From Ancylobacter sp. SL191 (GTDB lineage Bacteria > Pseudomonadota > Alphaproteobacteria > Rhizobiales > Xanthobacteraceae): DNA of 64,000 bases. Below, in pieces: positions 1 through 15,087 of this stretch (position 1 is its first letter; each line of letters opens with the position of its first letter). Both the position numbers and the translations under genes were made by a program. The stretch lies in contig NZ_CP113056.1 in assembly GCF_026625645.1 (NCBI RefSeq), positions 4,501,001-4,565,000 of the forward strand. Reading direction: 5' to 3'. The notes under the pieces were generated by a model, which was not told the DNA's origin, made no database searches, and was given only the letters and a program-made list of their open reading frames with translations.

Positions 1-318
1 CGGCGCCACACGCCCCGAGGGAACCGGACGGTTCTTGGTGCGGCTCATCACCGCGTCGATATCGGCATCCCACCACATGTTCAACGCGCCCGACGCGCCG
101 GCGCCGATGGCGATGCACAGCAGGGCGGTGAAAGCGATCACCGGATGAACGTCGCCCGGCGCGCGCACGATACCCACAAGCGCGGTGAAGATGACGAGCG
201 ACATCACGCGCGGCTTCAGCAGCGCGACATAGTCCGACACCGACGCATAGTGCGGCGCCTCGAGCGGGCGCTGCTCCGTGCGGGTCAGGTCGTAATCGCG
301 CGAGGCGAGGTCGGTCAT
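1..318 (-). CDS. ctaB: Protoheme IX farnesyltransferase (heme O synthase), partial at window edge
   Basis: The first 106 codons of a minus-strand gene are visible; the rest lies beyond position 1. Heme O synthase is a membrane prenyltransferase that adds farnesyl to heme b, the first step towards heme A for the aa3 oxidase encoded next door. The translation starts [11 protein letters not shown], has a hydrophobic segment ([12 protein letters not shown]) and shows the polyprenyl-diphosphate site [15 protein letters not shown] around residues 80-94, diagnostic for the UbiA/CtaB family. GGAG stands 8 bases before the ATG at 318. The gene is downstream of ctaD in the same direction with a 128-bp gap in which I see no further gene. 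Confidence 0.93.
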   Translation of the reverse strand, partial: MTDLASRDYDLTRTEQRPLEAPHYASVSDYVALLKPRVMSLVIFTALVGIVRAPGDVHPVIAFTALLCIAIGAGASGALNMWWDADIDAVMSRTKNRPVPSGRVAP

Positions 319-446
319 CAGTTCACTCCGGCATCGCGCGGGGCGATGCGTCGCTGCGGGTCGGCACGGTGGAAAGGCACGTCCAGTCGGGGTGGGGAGC
401 CTCCGGCAGGGAGATGCCGGAGGCCAGTCACGTCACATCCGGCCGA

Positions 447-3015
<2,569 letters not shown>

Positions 3016-3091
3016 CGCGATCGTCACTCCCATCAACTCCCACTGTACCCCGGCTTCGGCACAACCAAGCCGCCCGTCGGGCCAGTGGCAT

Positions 3092-3105
3092 TTGATCTTC
3101 ATCAA
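3092..3105. promoter_or_regulatory. FNR/FixK-type box upstream of ctaC
   Basis: TTGAT-CTTC-ATCAA is an exact match to the palindromic TTGAT-N4-ATCAA consensus of FNR/FixK/Anr regulators. It is centred about 84 bases upstream of the ctaC start codon, in the 341-bp non-coding gap 3016-3356 between the divergent ctaC and IalB-family genes. Control of the aa3 oxidase by oxygen through such a regulator is therefore likely; whether it acts as activator or repressor cannot be read from the site. Apart from a short palindrome GCAAG-G-CTTGC at 3202-3212, I see nothing else firm in this gap. Confidence 0.7.
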
Positions 3106-3356
3106 ACACAAAAAGAACACGCGGGCAACGCGCCTGGGGCCTTCTGCTCCTGCGACATGACGTCGGGTGCCTGGAACCGTTCTATCTGCAATGCCGCTGG
3201 GGCAAGGCTTGCTTTGCCGCATTGTTGACACGCATGTGATGCGAGGTGCCGCGCACCCCTCCTGTGCTGCTCATACGCAGCTCACGCACGATTCGCCTTG
3301 TCCCGCCGTGGCGATTCTTTAGAAGACTCCTCAGTCAGTTATTCGGGAGACAGCCC

Positions 3357-3875
3357 ATGCGCGGTTTCGCGGCCCTCCGTTCGTCCTTTCTTGCGGCCTT
3401 CGCCGCCTTCGCCCTGATGGCGGTGGCTGGCGGTGGGGCGCAGGCGCAGGGGGTCGTGCGTTCGGTCCATGGTGAGTGGCAGATTCGTTGCGACACGCCG
3501 CCCGGTGCCCAGTCCGAGCAGTGCGTCCTGCTCCAGAGCGTGCAGGCCGATGACCGGCCGAATGTCGGCCTCACCGTCATCGTGCTGAAGACCGCCGACC
3601 AGCAGAGCCGCCTCCTGCGCGTCCTCGCCCCGCTCGGCGTGCTGCTGCCTTCCGGCCTCGGCCTCAAGATCGACGACACCGATGTCGGCCGCGCCGGCTT
3701 CGTGCGCTGCGTGCCCAATGGCTGCGTCGCCGAGGTCGTGATGGACGACAAACTGATCAACCAGCTCCGCAACGGCCAGAACGCGACCTTCATCGTCTTC
3801 CAGACGCCCGAGGAAGGCATCGGCATCCCGCTCAGCCTCAAGGGGTTCGGCGAGGGCTTCGACGCGCTTCCCTGA
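3357..3875 (+). CDS. Invasion-associated locus B (IalB) family periplasmic protein
   Basis: A 172-residue secreted protein. The signal peptide spans about residues 1-30 (SFLAAFAAFALMAVAGGGAQAQ, cleavage probably after AQA). The mature part begins with the family-typical HGEWQIRCD and contains paired cysteines (RCDTPPG..EQCVL and VRCVPNGCVAEV) and the C-terminal pattern GFGEGFDAL. These match the IalB family, common in alphaproteobacteria and named after a Bartonella protein; in environmental species the role is unknown and should not be read as virulence. The start at 3357 is chosen because CGGGAGA precedes it and because it gives a proper signal peptide. Confidence 0.85.
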   Translation: MRGFAALRSSFLAAFAAFALMAVAGGGAQAQGVVRSVHGEWQIRCDTPPGAQSEQCVLLQSVQADDRPNVGLTVIVLKTADQQSRLLRVLAPLGVLLPSGLGLKIDDTDVGRAGFVRCVPNGCVAEVVMDDKLINQLRNGQNATFIVFQTPEEGIGIPLSLKGFGEGFDALP

Positions 3876-3884
3876 GGCGCAGCG

Positions 3885-4505
3885 ATGGCACCCCCCTCAC
3901 CCATCCGTCTCGTCATCTTCGACATGGACGACGTGCTGCTGCACTACGACGTCGCGGCACGGCAGTCTGCCATCGCCGCCTTGGCGGGGCTGACGGTCGA
4001 TGAGGTGGCGCGTCTGATCTGGGACAGCGGCATCGAGGACGCCTCCGATGCGGGGCGGCTGTCGGCGGACGCCTACCTCGCCGCCTGCTCCCAGGCGCTC
4101 GGCATCCCCTTCGGGCGGGCGGACTGGTTCCGTACCCGCGCCCTCGCCATGACGCTGGACCTGGAGGCCATCGCGCTCGCGCAGGCCGTCAAGGACAAGG
4201 CCGCGCTGGCGCTGCTGACCAATAACGGCTTCATCATGGGCGAGCATTTCGACGCGCTGGTGCCGGAGCTTCGCGCCGTGTTCGGCCCGGCCATGCATGT
4301 CGCCGCCGAGTTCGGCACCAAGAAGCCGGATCCGGCGATCTATGCCCGCCTTGCCGCCCGCTACGGCGTCGCGCCCGCCGAGGCCGCGATGATCGACGAC
4401 AAGCCCGTCAATATCGAAGGCGCCCGCGCGGCGGGCCTGACGGGCCACAGCTTCCGCAGCGCTGGCGAGCTGCGCTCGTTCCTCGCCGCTCTCTCTCTTA
4501 TATAG
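3885..4505 (+). CDS. HAD-superfamily hydrolase (HAD-IA type)
   Basis: A 206-residue haloacid dehalogenase-like phosphatase. Motif I is VIFDMDDVLLHYD with D13 and D15 as nucleophile and acid/base. A helical cap follows at about 20-90. Motif II lies near LLTNN, the lysine of motif III is in TKKPDPAIY, and motif IV is AAMIDDKPVNIEGARAAG. The substrate cannot be predicted. It begins nine bases after the IalB-family stop, so the two are probably co-transcribed, and mutM follows 72 bases later. Confidence 0.85.
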   Translation: MAPPSPIRLVIFDMDDVLLHYDVAARQSAIAALAGLTVDEVARLIWDSGIEDASDAGRLSADAYLAACSQALGIPFGRADWFRTRALAMTLDLEAIALAQAVKDKAALALLTNNGFIMGEHFDALVPELRAVFGPAMHVAAEFGTKKPDPAIYARLAARYGVAPAEAAMIDDKPVNIEGARAAGLTGHSFRSAGELRSFLAALSLI

Positions 4506-4577
4506 AGGGACCGTCACCGCGAGCCGTGGACGCGCCAGTGCGCGTCAGCAGAAAACCCGCGCGCCAGCAGGAACCCC

Positions 4578-5477
4578 ATGCCCGAGCTTCCCGAGGTCGA
4601 AACCGTCCGCCGTGGCCTCGCGCCGGTCATGGAGGGCCGCCTCATCCGCGAGGCCATTGCCCGCCGGCCGGACCTGCGCTGGCCGCTGCCCGAGCGCTTC
4701 GCCGAGCGGCTGACCGGCCGGCGCATCATCAGCCTCGGACGGCGGGCCAAGTACCTGCTGGCCGATCTCGATCCCGGCCCCGACGGCGAGGCGGAGGTGC
4801 TGGTGATGCATCTCGGCATGTCCGGCTCGTTCCGCATCGAGGAGGCGCACGCCCCGGCGCTGACCCCCGGCGACTTCCACGTGCCGCGCTCTCGGCTGGA
4901 GGTGCATGATCATGTGGTGTTCCGCCTCGAGGGTGGGCATGAGGTCGTCTACAACGATCCCCGCCGCTTCGGCGCCATGCTGCTCACCGCGCGCACGGCG
5001 CTGGAGAGCCACCCGCTCTTTGCCGCCCTGGGGCCGGAACCGCTCGGCAATGCCTTCGATGCGGACTGCCTCGCCCGCGCGCTGGCGGGGCGGCGCACGC
5101 CGATCAAGGCGGCGCTGCTCGACCAGAAGGTCGTGGCGGGGCTCGGCAACATCTATGTGTGCGAGGCACTGCACCGCGCCGGTATCGCGCCGGAGCGGCT
5201 GGCCGCCTCGCTGGTGACCGCCACGGGCAAGCCGACGGCGGCCACGCGGCGCCTCGTCGAGACCATCCGGCTCGTGCTGGAGGAGGCCATCGCGGCTGGC
5301 GGCTCCACATTGCGCGACCATGCGCAGGTCGACGGCACGCTCGGCTATTTCCAGCACACATTCCGCGCCTATGACCGCGAGCACGCGCCCTGCCTCACGC
5401 CGGGCTGCCGGGGCACCATTGCCCGGCTTGTGCAGAGCGGGCGCTCCACCTTCTATTGTGCATCCTGCCAACGCTAG
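4578..5477 (+). CDS. mutM: Formamidopyrimidine-DNA glycosylase
   Basis: A 299-residue bifunctional DNA glycosylase/AP lyase that removes 8-oxoguanine and ring-opened purines. It has the invariant N-terminus [14 protein letters not shown], in which P2 is the nucleophile and E3 the catalytic acid after Met removal. A helix-two-turn-helix region ([24 protein letters not shown], broken here for description) lies near residue 190. A C-terminal zinc finger uses C272, C277, C294 and C297. Length is typical. The order mutM, enoyl-CoA hydratase, rpsT, dnaA is a conserved neighbourhood in Hyphomicrobiales. Confidence 0.96.
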   Translation: MPELPEVETVRRGLAPVMEGRLIREAIARRPDLRWPLPERFAERLTGRRIISLGRRAKYLLADLDPGPDGEAEVLVMHLGMSGSFRIEEAHAPALTPGDFHVPRSRLEVHDHVVFRLEGGHEVVYNDPRRFGAMLLTARTALESHPLFAALGPEPLGNAFDADCLARALAGRRTPIKAALLDQKVVAGLGNIYVCEALHRAGIAPERLAASLVTATGKPTAATRRLVETIRLVLEEAIAAGGSTLRDHAQVDGTLGYFQHTFRAYDREHAPCLTPGCRGTIARLVQSGRSTFYCASCQR

Positions 5478-5486
5478 GGAACGTCC

Positions 5487-6260
5487 ATGGCCTATGAGAA
5501 CATCCTGGTGGAGACCAATGGCCGGGTCGGCATCGTCACGCTGAACCGGCCCAAGGCGCTTAACGCCCTCAACGCGGCGCTGATCGCCGAACTGTCGCAG
5601 GCGCTGGACGGCTTCGAGGCGGATGCCGGCATCGGCTGCATCGTCCTCACCGGCTCCGAGCGCGCCTTCGCCGCTGGCGCCGACATCAAGGAGATGCAGG
5701 CGCTCGGCTTCCCCGCCACCTATACGGAGGACTTCATCACCTCCTGGGAGCGGCTGTCGCGCTGCCGCAAGCCGGTGATCGCCGCGGTGGCGGGCTATGC
5801 GCTGGGCGGCGGCTGCGAGCTCGCCATGATGTGCGACATCATCCTCGCCGCCGATAATGCGCGCTTTGGCCAACCGGAGATCCAGCTTGGCATCATGCCG
5901 GGCGCGGGCGGCTCGCAGCGCCTCACCCGCGCCATCGGCAAGGCCAAGGCGATGGAGATGTGCCTCACCGGCCGTCAGCTCACGGCGGAGGACGCCGACC
6001 GCTACGGCCTCGTCTCCCGCGTCGTGCCGCTGGCCGAGCTGAAGAGCGAGGCGATGAAGGTCGCGGACACCATAGCCGGCCTCTCGCTCGCCTCCGTGAT
6101 GATGACGAAGGAGAGCGTCAACCGCGCCTTCGAGACCACGCTGGCCGAGGGCATCCGATTCGAGCGCCGGCTGTTCCAGGCGCTGTTCGCCACCGCCGAC
6201 CAGAAGGAAGGCATGGCCGCTTTCGTCGAAAAGCGTTCTGCTTCCTTCACCAATGGGTAA
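5487..6260 (+). CDS. Enoyl-CoA hydratase
   Basis: A 257-residue crotonase-fold enzyme that hydrates trans-2-enoyl-CoA in fatty-acid or amino-acid oxidation. The oxyanion-hole segments [10 protein letters not shown] and [16 protein letters not shown] are present. Both catalytic glutamates of the hydratase are in place: E111 in CELAMMCD and E131 in FGQPEIQLG, 20 residues apart as in Glu144/Glu164 of rat mitochondrial hydratase. The C-terminus [15 protein letters not shown] is typical. It starts nine bases after the mutM stop. Confidence 0.93.
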   Translation: MAYENILVETNGRVGIVTLNRPKALNALNAALIAELSQALDGFEADAGIGCIVLTGSERAFAAGADIKEMQALGFPATYTEDFITSWERLSRCRKPVIAAVAGYALGGGCELAMMCDIILAADNARFGQPEIQLGIMPGAGGSQRLTRAIGKAKAMEMCLTGRQLTAEDADRYGLVSRVVPLAELKSEAMKVADTIAGLSLASVMMTKESVNRAFETTLAEGIRFERRLFQALFATADQKEGMAAFVEKRSASFTNG

Positions 6261-6299
6261 AGGAAGCGTTGCCGGAGGGGCCGGGCCGGCGCTTACGTA

Positions 6300-6328
6300 T
6301 TGACGTGGCGCCGGGCGCCGACTATAAG
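6300..6328 (+). promoter_or_regulatory. Sigma-70-like promoter of rpsT
   Basis: TTGACG at 6300-6305 is followed by a 17-base spacer and TATAAG at 6323-6328, close to housekeeping consensus. It would give an rpsT leader of roughly 100 bases. The spacer contains the GC-rich palindrome GGCGCCGGGCGCC. Confidence 0.7.
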
Positions 6329-6437
6329 CCCGCCACTCGCGCGGGGCTCCTCCGGGTTGGCTCCGCTTTGTCTTTTGCAACCAAATTCTGGCAAGTAACG
6401 GTTCGTACCGGGCTTGCGATGATGAAGAGGACGGCCG

Positions 6438-6704
6438 ATGGCCAATACGCCCTCCGCCAAGAAGGCGGCTCGCAAGATCGAGCGCCGTACCGAGGTCAAC
6501 AAGAACCGCCGCTCGCGGATGCGGACCTTTGTGCGTAAGCTCGAAGACGCGCTCGCCACCGGCGATCGTGATGCCGCGACCACCGCGTTCAAGGTGGCCG
6601 AGCCCGAGATCATGCGGGCGGCCCAGAAGGGCGTGCTCCACAAGAACACCGCGTCGCGCAAGGTCTCCCGCCTTGCCAGCCGCGTGGCCAAGCTCGGCGC
6701 CTGA
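6438..6704 (+). CDS. rpsT: 30S ribosomal protein S20
   Basis: An 88-residue, strongly basic protein starting [20 protein letters not shown], the standard S20 N-terminus. It ends with [19 protein letters not shown], the conserved C-terminal helix. S20 binds 16S rRNA early in small-subunit assembly. It has its own promoter and a strong terminator, so it is probably a single-gene transcript. Confidence 0.98.
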   Translation: MANTPSAKKAARKIERRTEVNKNRRSRMRTFVRKLEDALATGDRDAATTAFKVAEPEIMRAAQKGVLHKNTASRKVSRLASRVAKLGA

Positions 6705-6740
6705 CGGCACCCGACGCAAAGCAACTCCAAGTAGTTTGCA

Positions 6741-6766
6741 AGCCCGGCGCCCGCGCCGGGCTTTTT
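6741..6766 (+). terminator. Rho-independent terminator of rpsT
   Basis: AGCCCGGCGC and GCGCCGGGCT form a 10-bp GC-rich inverted repeat at 6741-6762, followed directly by TTTTT. It lies 37 bases after the rpsT stop. Confidence 0.9.
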
Positions 6767-7324
6767 GCATTCCGGCGCTGCGCAACGCCTCCCCGACCGG
6801 GGCCGGGCCGCCTCTGTGCAGCAAGTTCACATGCCGCCACGCCGCAGCGCGGCACCGTCATGGCAGCGTTGCAAATTCGTCACATCACACCGTTGGATGT
6901 GGACGATTCACGGGATGCACAGGAGGCGCCGCTTGACTCGGTGAACCTCCCGACGCAGAGCCGAATCACCCCCGAAGGCCATCCGAGCCGGACTCGGGTG
7001 CGCAGAAATTCCCTATTTATTTCAACGTCTTGTATCCCACAGGCTAAGGCACCCCCGGAATCGCCACACCCGACCACCCCTCCCCGCCCGGGGGGTGAAA
7101 AATAGGTGAGGAAACACCCGTCATGGCGCCTCGGGGAATCTTGCAAGCGAGTCAGAGATTTGCCGACTGATGGAATAAATTTGGGCAGTCGATTCGCCCT
7201 CCGGGGCACCCCCTCACCCGCCAACGGCGTTGCACCACGGGGGGGCCCTGTGTATGGTGTGGTCATCCGGTTCTGCCGGACACTTCAGCGAAAAGTTGAG
7301 TTTAGGTTCAACTCATTCCGGCAT

Positions 7325-7363
7325 GAGGAGGGTAGTTGCGTGGCTGTTTTACTACCCCTCCTC
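7325..7363. repeat. Near-perfect inverted repeat (hairpin) in the pre-dnaA region
   Basis: GAGGAGGGTAGT at 7325-7336 is complementary to ACTACCCCTCCTC at 7351-7363 apart from one extra C, with a 14-base loop. There is no T-run after it and no gene directly before it, so it is not an ordinary terminator. Confidence 0.7.
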
Positions 7364-7409
7364 GCGGCACGGCCTCAGACGGCCAGCCATTACATGACAT
7401 GTTCTGCGA

Positions 7410-7435
7410 CAGGGGCAGACGCGTCAGGGGCAGAC
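7410..7435. repeat. 11-bp direct repeat in the pre-dnaA region
   Basis: CAGGGGCAGAC occurs at 7410-7420 and again at 7425-7435, with a 15-bp period. Two adjacent copies could be a protein-binding iteron. Confidence 0.6.
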
Positions 7436-7859
7436 TTGGCGGAATGAGTTTTATCCGCGTTTGTTTCCAGTAGAATTTCAAAAAACGATATCTTGAGACG
7501 GGGACGGCAATACAATTGCCGCGAAGGGGCTGCTATGACTGCGCGAATGAGCGTGAGCGGAGATTCAGGATCAGGGCTGCTCCGCAGCCGGCCGGCATCG
7601 ACCGGCGGGATGATCGAGTATCTGGATTTCTGCGCTTGTTCCCGGTCTCCGGAGGCAGGGCCTCCGACCTGATCGCGCCCTGTCGGGTCGCGCTGCTGAT
7701 CTCATGAGTTAGACAGCCAACCGCGCCCCAGACGGCCATCACTTTCCATCGGCATCGCTTCTGGACACTCTCGGCCCTGCCGTGCTCGCACGGTGCTTCG
7801 GCCGTGGTGGGTCCATGACGTTGCCTTCCCAAGAACCGCAAAAAACCAGCGGAGCGACG

Positions 7860-9356
7860 ATGTTCAAATCCAACAGCCTCCAGTCTTCGGACAGCGGAGC
7901 CTTTCCCGGTCCGGTCACGGCTTCCGGCCCCTCGGTCGATTTGGATACCGCACCCCGCGATGCCTGGGAAAAGGTGCGCCGGCGCCTGCGCGCCGAGATC
8001 GGCGAAGAGGTCTATTCGAGCTGGTTTCCGCGCCTCGAGCTGGACGGGATCTTCGGCGACACCGTGCGCCTCTCGGTGCCCACCCGCTTCCTGAAGACCT
8101 GGATCCAGCAGCACTATATCGAGCGCCTTTCCACGCTTTGGCTTGAGGAAATGGGCGTCGGCCGCGTCGACCTCATCGTGCGCACCGCCATGATGCGGGC
8201 GCCCAACGCGCCCGTCCGTGTCGCCGCCACGCCGATGATCCGTCCGGCCGCCGAGCCGCGCCTTGCCGCCAGCGCGCCCGTCGCGCCGGCCACCACCTCG
8301 GGCGACGTCGCCGGTGGCTCGCCGCTCGACCCGCGCCTCACCTTCGCGGCCTATCGGCTCGGCGATTCCAATCGCCTCGCCCATGCGGCGGCGCTCAAGG
8401 TCGCGGCCGCGCCCTCGGGCAGCGGTCCGGTGTTCAACCCGCTCTATCTCCACGCCGCCGTCGGCCTCGGCAAGACGCACCTCCTGCAGGCCATCGCCGC
8501 CGCCGGGCCGGAGCATGGCCGCCGCGTCGTGTACCTCACGGCCGAGCGCTTCATGTACGGCTTCGTCGCCGCGCTGAAGACCCAGTCGGCCATCGCCTTC
8601 AAGGAACAGCTGCGCGGTATCGACACGCTGGTGATCGACGACCTGCAGTTCCTGCAGGGCAAGAGCGTGCAGCAGGAGTTCTGTCACACGCTGAACGCGC
8701 TGATGGATTCCGGTCGCCAGGTGGTGATCGCCGCTGATCGCCCGCCGGCGGAGCTGGACGCGCTGGAAGAGCGCGTGCGCTCGCGCCTCGCCGGCGGCCT
8801 GGTGGTCGAGATCGCCCCGCTCGACGAAGAACTGCGCGTCGAGATCCTCGCCGCCCGCGTCGCCGCCCTGTCCCACCAGCATCCCGGCTTCAACGTGCCG
8901 CCGGATGTGCTGAGCTTCATCGCGCGCAATTGCGGCCAGAACGGCCGCGACCTCGACGGCGCGCTGAACCGGCTTCTGGCGCATAATCAGCTGACCTCGC
9001 GCGCCATCACGCTGGAGATGGCCGAGACCGCCGTGCGCGATCTCGTACGTTCCTCCGAGCCCAAGCGCGTGCGGGTGGACGACATCCTGCGCATCGTCGC
9101 CAAGCACTACAACGTCACCCGCGCCGACATCCTCTCGCAGCGCCGCACCGCCAATGTGGTGAAGCCGCGCCAGATCGCGATGTACCTCGCCAAGATGCTC
9201 ACCCTGCGCTCCCTGCCGGAAATCGGCCGGCGCTTCGGCGGGCGCGACCACACCACCGTGCTGCACGCGGTGCGCAAGATCGAAGGCCTCGTCGGCAGCG
9301 ACCGTGCGGTAGCCGATGAGATCGAGACGCTGAAGCGCCTCGTGAGCGACGAGTAG
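7860..9356 (+). CDS. dnaA: Chromosomal replication initiator protein
   Basis: DnaA binds DnaA boxes at oriC, melts the duplex and loads the replicative helicase. The domains are clear. Domain I ([20 protein letters not shown]) is followed by a low-complexity Ala/Pro linker. The AAA+ domain has Walker A GLGKTH (lysine about residue 205), Walker [11 protein letters not shown] and an arginine-finger region. The DNA-binding domain IV carries the signature [17 protein letters not shown] start at MFKSNSLQ (498 residues) because GGAG stands five bases before it. An ATG at 7815 would add 15 residues but has a ribosome site too close to it. Confidence 0.95.
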   Translation: MFKSNSLQSSDSGAFPGPVTASGPSVDLDTAPRDAWEKVRRRLRAEIGEEVYSSWFPRLELDGIFGDTVRLSVPTRFLKTWIQQHYIERLSTLWLEEMGVGRVDLIVRTAMMRAPNAPVRVAATPMIRPAAEPRLAASAPVAPATTSGDVAGGSPLDPRLTFAAYRLGDSNRLAHAAALKVAAAPSGSGPVFNPLYLHAAVGLGKTHLLQAIAAAGPEHGRRVVYLTAERFMYGFVAALKTQSAIAFKEQLRGIDTLVIDDLQFLQGKSVQQEFCHTLNALMDSGRQVVIAADRPPAELDALEERVRSRLAGGLVVEIAPLDEELRVEILAARVAALSHQHPGFNVPPDVLSFIARNCGQNGRDLDGALNRLLAHNQLTSRAITLEMAETAVRDLVRSSEPKRVRVDDILRIVAKHYNVTRADILSQRRTANVVKPRQIAMYLAKMLTLRSLPEIGRRFGGRDHTTVLHAVRKIEGLVGSDRAVADEIETLKRLVSDE

Positions 9357-9584
9357 GCGCGAGCCCTCGTCGCCGGGGAGGCGGTATGCCCGCTATCCCC
9401 GCGACTATCCCCATTATTTCGCCGCATCGCAGCACCCCCCGCTTGCCTTGGCGGGGCCGGGGCGGCAATGTCGACGCCCCCGGCGGCGCGCCCGCGCCGT
9501 CCGCCCGGGGCGCGACGCGGGGCATGCCCTCGCCGGTGTGCCCCGTGCGTCTTCCGTTTCTCGTAATGCACGGGTGTCGCGGCC

Positions 9585-10700
9585 ATGAAGGTCACTGTCG
9601 AGCGGGCCGAGCTGCTCAAGTCCCTCGCCCACGTTCATCGTGTCGTCGAGCGGCGCAACACCATACCGATCCTCGCCAACGTGCTGATGCGCACGGATGC
9701 GCGTGGCCTGGCGCTGCGGGCGACCGACCTCGATATCGAGATCGTCGAAACCATCTCCGCCGAGGTCGGGCAGGAGGGCGCCACCACGGTGCCCGCGCAT
9801 ACGCTCTATGACATCGTGCGCAAGCTGCCCGAGGGCGCGCAGGTTCAGCTTGAGACCTCCGGCGATCGCGGGACGCTCACCGTGCGCGCCGGCCGCTCGC
9901 GCTTCGCGCTGCAGACCCTGCCGGAGAACGAATTCCCGGACCTCGCCGCCGGCGAGATGACGCACCGCTTCACCCTGCCGGCCGGGGAGCTGAAGCGCCT
10001 CGTCGACAAGACGCAGTTCGCCATCTCGACCGAAGAGACCCGCTATTATCTCAACGGCATCTATTTCCATGTCGCCGAGGCCAATGGCCCGGTGCTGCGC
10101 GCGGTCGCGACCGACGGGCACCGCCTCGCCCAGGCGCAGACCGCCGCCCCCACGGGCGCGATCGGCATGCCGGGCGTCATCGTGCCGCGCAAGGCGGTGG
10201 CCGAGATCCAGCGCCTCGCCGAGGATGGCGATGCCGAGGTGACGGTGGAGCTCTCCACCGCCAAGATCCGCGTCTCGCTCGACCGCGTGGTGCTGACCTC
10301 CAAGCTGATCGACGGCACTTTCCCGGACTATGGCCGCGTCATCCCGGTCGGCAATGACAAGACGCTGGTGGTCGACAAGGCCGAGTTCGCCTCCGCCGTC
10401 GACCGCGTCTCCACCGTCGCCAGCGAGCGTGGCCGCGCGGTCAAGCTCTCCATCGCCGATGGCAAGCTGACGCTCTCCGTCACAAACCCGGATTCGGGCA
10501 GCGCGACGGAAGAGCTGGAAGTCGAGTACGGCTCCGAGCCGATCGATATCGGCTTCAACAGCCGCTACCTGCTCGACATCACCTCGCAGATCGAAGGCGG
10601 CACCGCCGAGCTCAAGCTCGCCGATCCGGGCTCCCCGACCCTGTTGCAGGATCCCGAGAAGCGCGGCGCGCTCTATGTGCTGATGCCGATGCGCGTGTGA
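9585..10700 (+). CDS. dnaN: DNA polymerase III beta sliding clamp
   Basis: A 371-residue clamp of three repeated domains that forms a ring dimer and holds DNA polymerase on the template. The N-terminus MKVTVERAELLKSLAHVHRVVERRNTIPIL (in pieces) and the C-terminal LYVLMPMRV, part of the clamp-binding pocket, are typical. It lies 228 bp after dnaA; that gap is GC-rich and holds no visible gene. The stop overlaps the recF start (GTGTGA), so recF is translationally coupled. Confidence 0.97.
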   Translation: MKVTVERAELLKSLAHVHRVVERRNTIPILANVLMRTDARGLALRATDLDIEIVETISAEVGQEGATTVPAHTLYDIVRKLPEGAQVQLETSGDRGTLTVRAGRSRFALQTLPENEFPDLAAGEMTHRFTLPAGELKRLVDKTQFAISTEETRYYLNGIYFHVAEANGPVLRAVATDGHRLAQAQTAAPTGAIGMPGVIVPRKAVAEIQRLAEDGDAEVTVELSTAKIRVSLDRVVLTSKLIDGTFPDYGRVIPVGNDKTLVVDKAEFASAVDRVSTVASERGRAVKLSIADGKLTLSVTNPDSGSATEELEVEYGSEPIDIGFNSRYLLDITSQIEGGTAELKLADPGSPTLLQDPEKRGALYVLMPMRV

Positions 10701-11863
10701 GCGCGGCCGGGGGCCCGCGCGCCCGCATCACCCGGTTGCAGCTCACCGATTTCCGCAGCTACCACGCCGCGGAAATCCGCGCCGGCGATGGGCCGGTGGT
10801 GCTGATCGGCGCCAATGGCGCCGGCAAGACCAATCTCCTCGAGGCCATCTCGCTGCTCTCGCCCGGGCGCGGCCTGCGCCGGGCGAACCTCGACCAGTTC
10901 GCCGCCCGCGTCCCCGATGGCACGCGCGCCGCCGGCTGGGCCGTGTCGGCCCGTGTCGACGGCGCCTATGGCGAGGTGGCGCTCGGCACCGGCATCGAGG
11001 CCGGCGGTGAGGAGACGCGGGCCCGCCGCTGCCGCATCGACGGCGAGACCGTCGGCTCGGCCACCGCCTTTGCCGCCCATCTGCGCGTGGTGTGGCTGAC
11101 GCCGGATATGGACGGACTGTTCACCGGACCACCCTCCGAGCGACGCCGTTTTCTCGACCGCCTGGTGTTGGCGGTGGATGCCGAGCACGGCGCCCGCGTC
11201 AACGCGCTGGAGCGCGCCCTGCGCTCCCGTAACCGGCTGCTGGAAGAGCCGGGCACCGACCCGCGCTATCTCGACGCCGTCGAGCAGGAGCTCGCCGCGC
11301 TGGCCATTGCGGTGGCCGCCGCGCGGCTGGAAACGGTGCGCCGCCTCGCCGCCGGCATCGCGCGCGGGCGGGACGATGCCTCGCTCTTTCCCTGGGCGAG
11401 CGTCGCGCTGGAGGGCGAGGTGGAGCGCGCGCTGGCCGAGCGCCCGGCGACGCTGGTGGAGGACGAGTACCGGCTGGCGCTCGCCGCCACCCGTCCTCGC
11501 GACCGCGCCGCCGGCCGCACGCTGGACGGCCCGCATCTGTCCGACCTCGCCGTCGGCCATGGGCCGAAAGGCATACCGGCTTCCCTCGGCTCCACCGGCG
11601 AGCAGAAGGCGCTGCTGATCGGCCTCGCCCTCGCCCATGCCCGCCTCGTCGGCGAGATGGCGGGGCTCGCGCCCGTCATGCTGCTCGACGACGTCGTGGC
11701 CTATCTCGACCCCGCCCGCCGCGCCGCGCTGTTCGAGGCGCTGGAGCGTCTGGGCGGGCAGGTGTGGATGACGGGGGCCGACCCCTCCGCCTTCGCGGCG
11801 CTGGGGGACCGCGCCGAGCGTTTCCTCGTCACGCCGGGCCGGGCAGAACGCGCGCCCGCATAG
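10697..11863 (+). CDS. recF: DNA replication and repair protein RecF
   Basis: A 388-residue SMC-like ATPase that helps load RecA at gaps and arrested forks. Walker A is GANGAGKT at residues 38-45. The ABC-type signature region lies near STGEQKALLIGLALAHA, and Walker B is APVMLLDDVVAYLD. It starts with GTG overlapping the dnaN stop by four bases. Confidence 0.95.
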   Translation: MSAAGGPRARITRLQLTDFRSYHAAEIRAGDGPVVLIGANGAGKTNLLEAISLLSPGRGLRRANLDQFAARVPDGTRAAGWAVSARVDGAYGEVALGTGIEAGGEETRARRCRIDGETVGSATAFAAHLRVVWLTPDMDGLFTGPPSERRRFLDRLVLAVDAEHGARVNALERALRSRNRLLEEPGTDPRYLDAVEQELAALAIAVAAARLETVRRLAAGIARGRDDASLFPWASVALEGEVERALAERPATLVEDEYRLALAATRPRDRAAGRTLDGPHLSDLAVGHGPKGIPASLGSTGEQKALLIGLALAHARLVGEMAGLAPVMLLDDVVAYLDPARRAALFEALERLGGQVWMTGADPSAFAALGDRAERFLVTPGRAERAPA

Positions 11864-11931
11864 GTGGCCGGACAGCCCGTCGATATGAGCACTTGACCTC
11901 CTTCGCGCGTGCGCGCACGTAGTGCGCCATC

Positions 11932-15043
<3,112 letters not shown>

Positions 15044-15087
15044 TGAGGTGGACGTCTAACGCGGTCTACGGCTGACGGGACTTCCCG

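Larger units (their letters stand above)
6767..7859. other. Long non-coding region before dnaA, candidate replication origin
   Basis: About 1.1 kb without a convincing gene, in a window where most gaps are under 100 bp. It lies between rpsT and dnaA, a usual origin position in this order. Visible structure: AT-richer patches near 7004-7033 and 7466-7497, a hairpin at 7325-7363, a direct repeat at 7410-7435, TGAGTT/AACTCA at 7297-7315, and CGGAGGC-AGG-GCCTCCG at 7650-7666. No exact DnaA box (TTATCCACA) was found by eye; only degenerate matches such as TTATCCGCG near 7451 and TGTGGACGA near 6899. The origin assignment therefore rests on position. The short reading frames here lack family features and good start sites. 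Confidence 0.45.

Noticed and set aside
6767..7859. Short reading frames in the pre-dnaA region as genes
   Set aside because: They lack ribosome sites and recognisable sequence, and they cross the hairpin and repeat elements.
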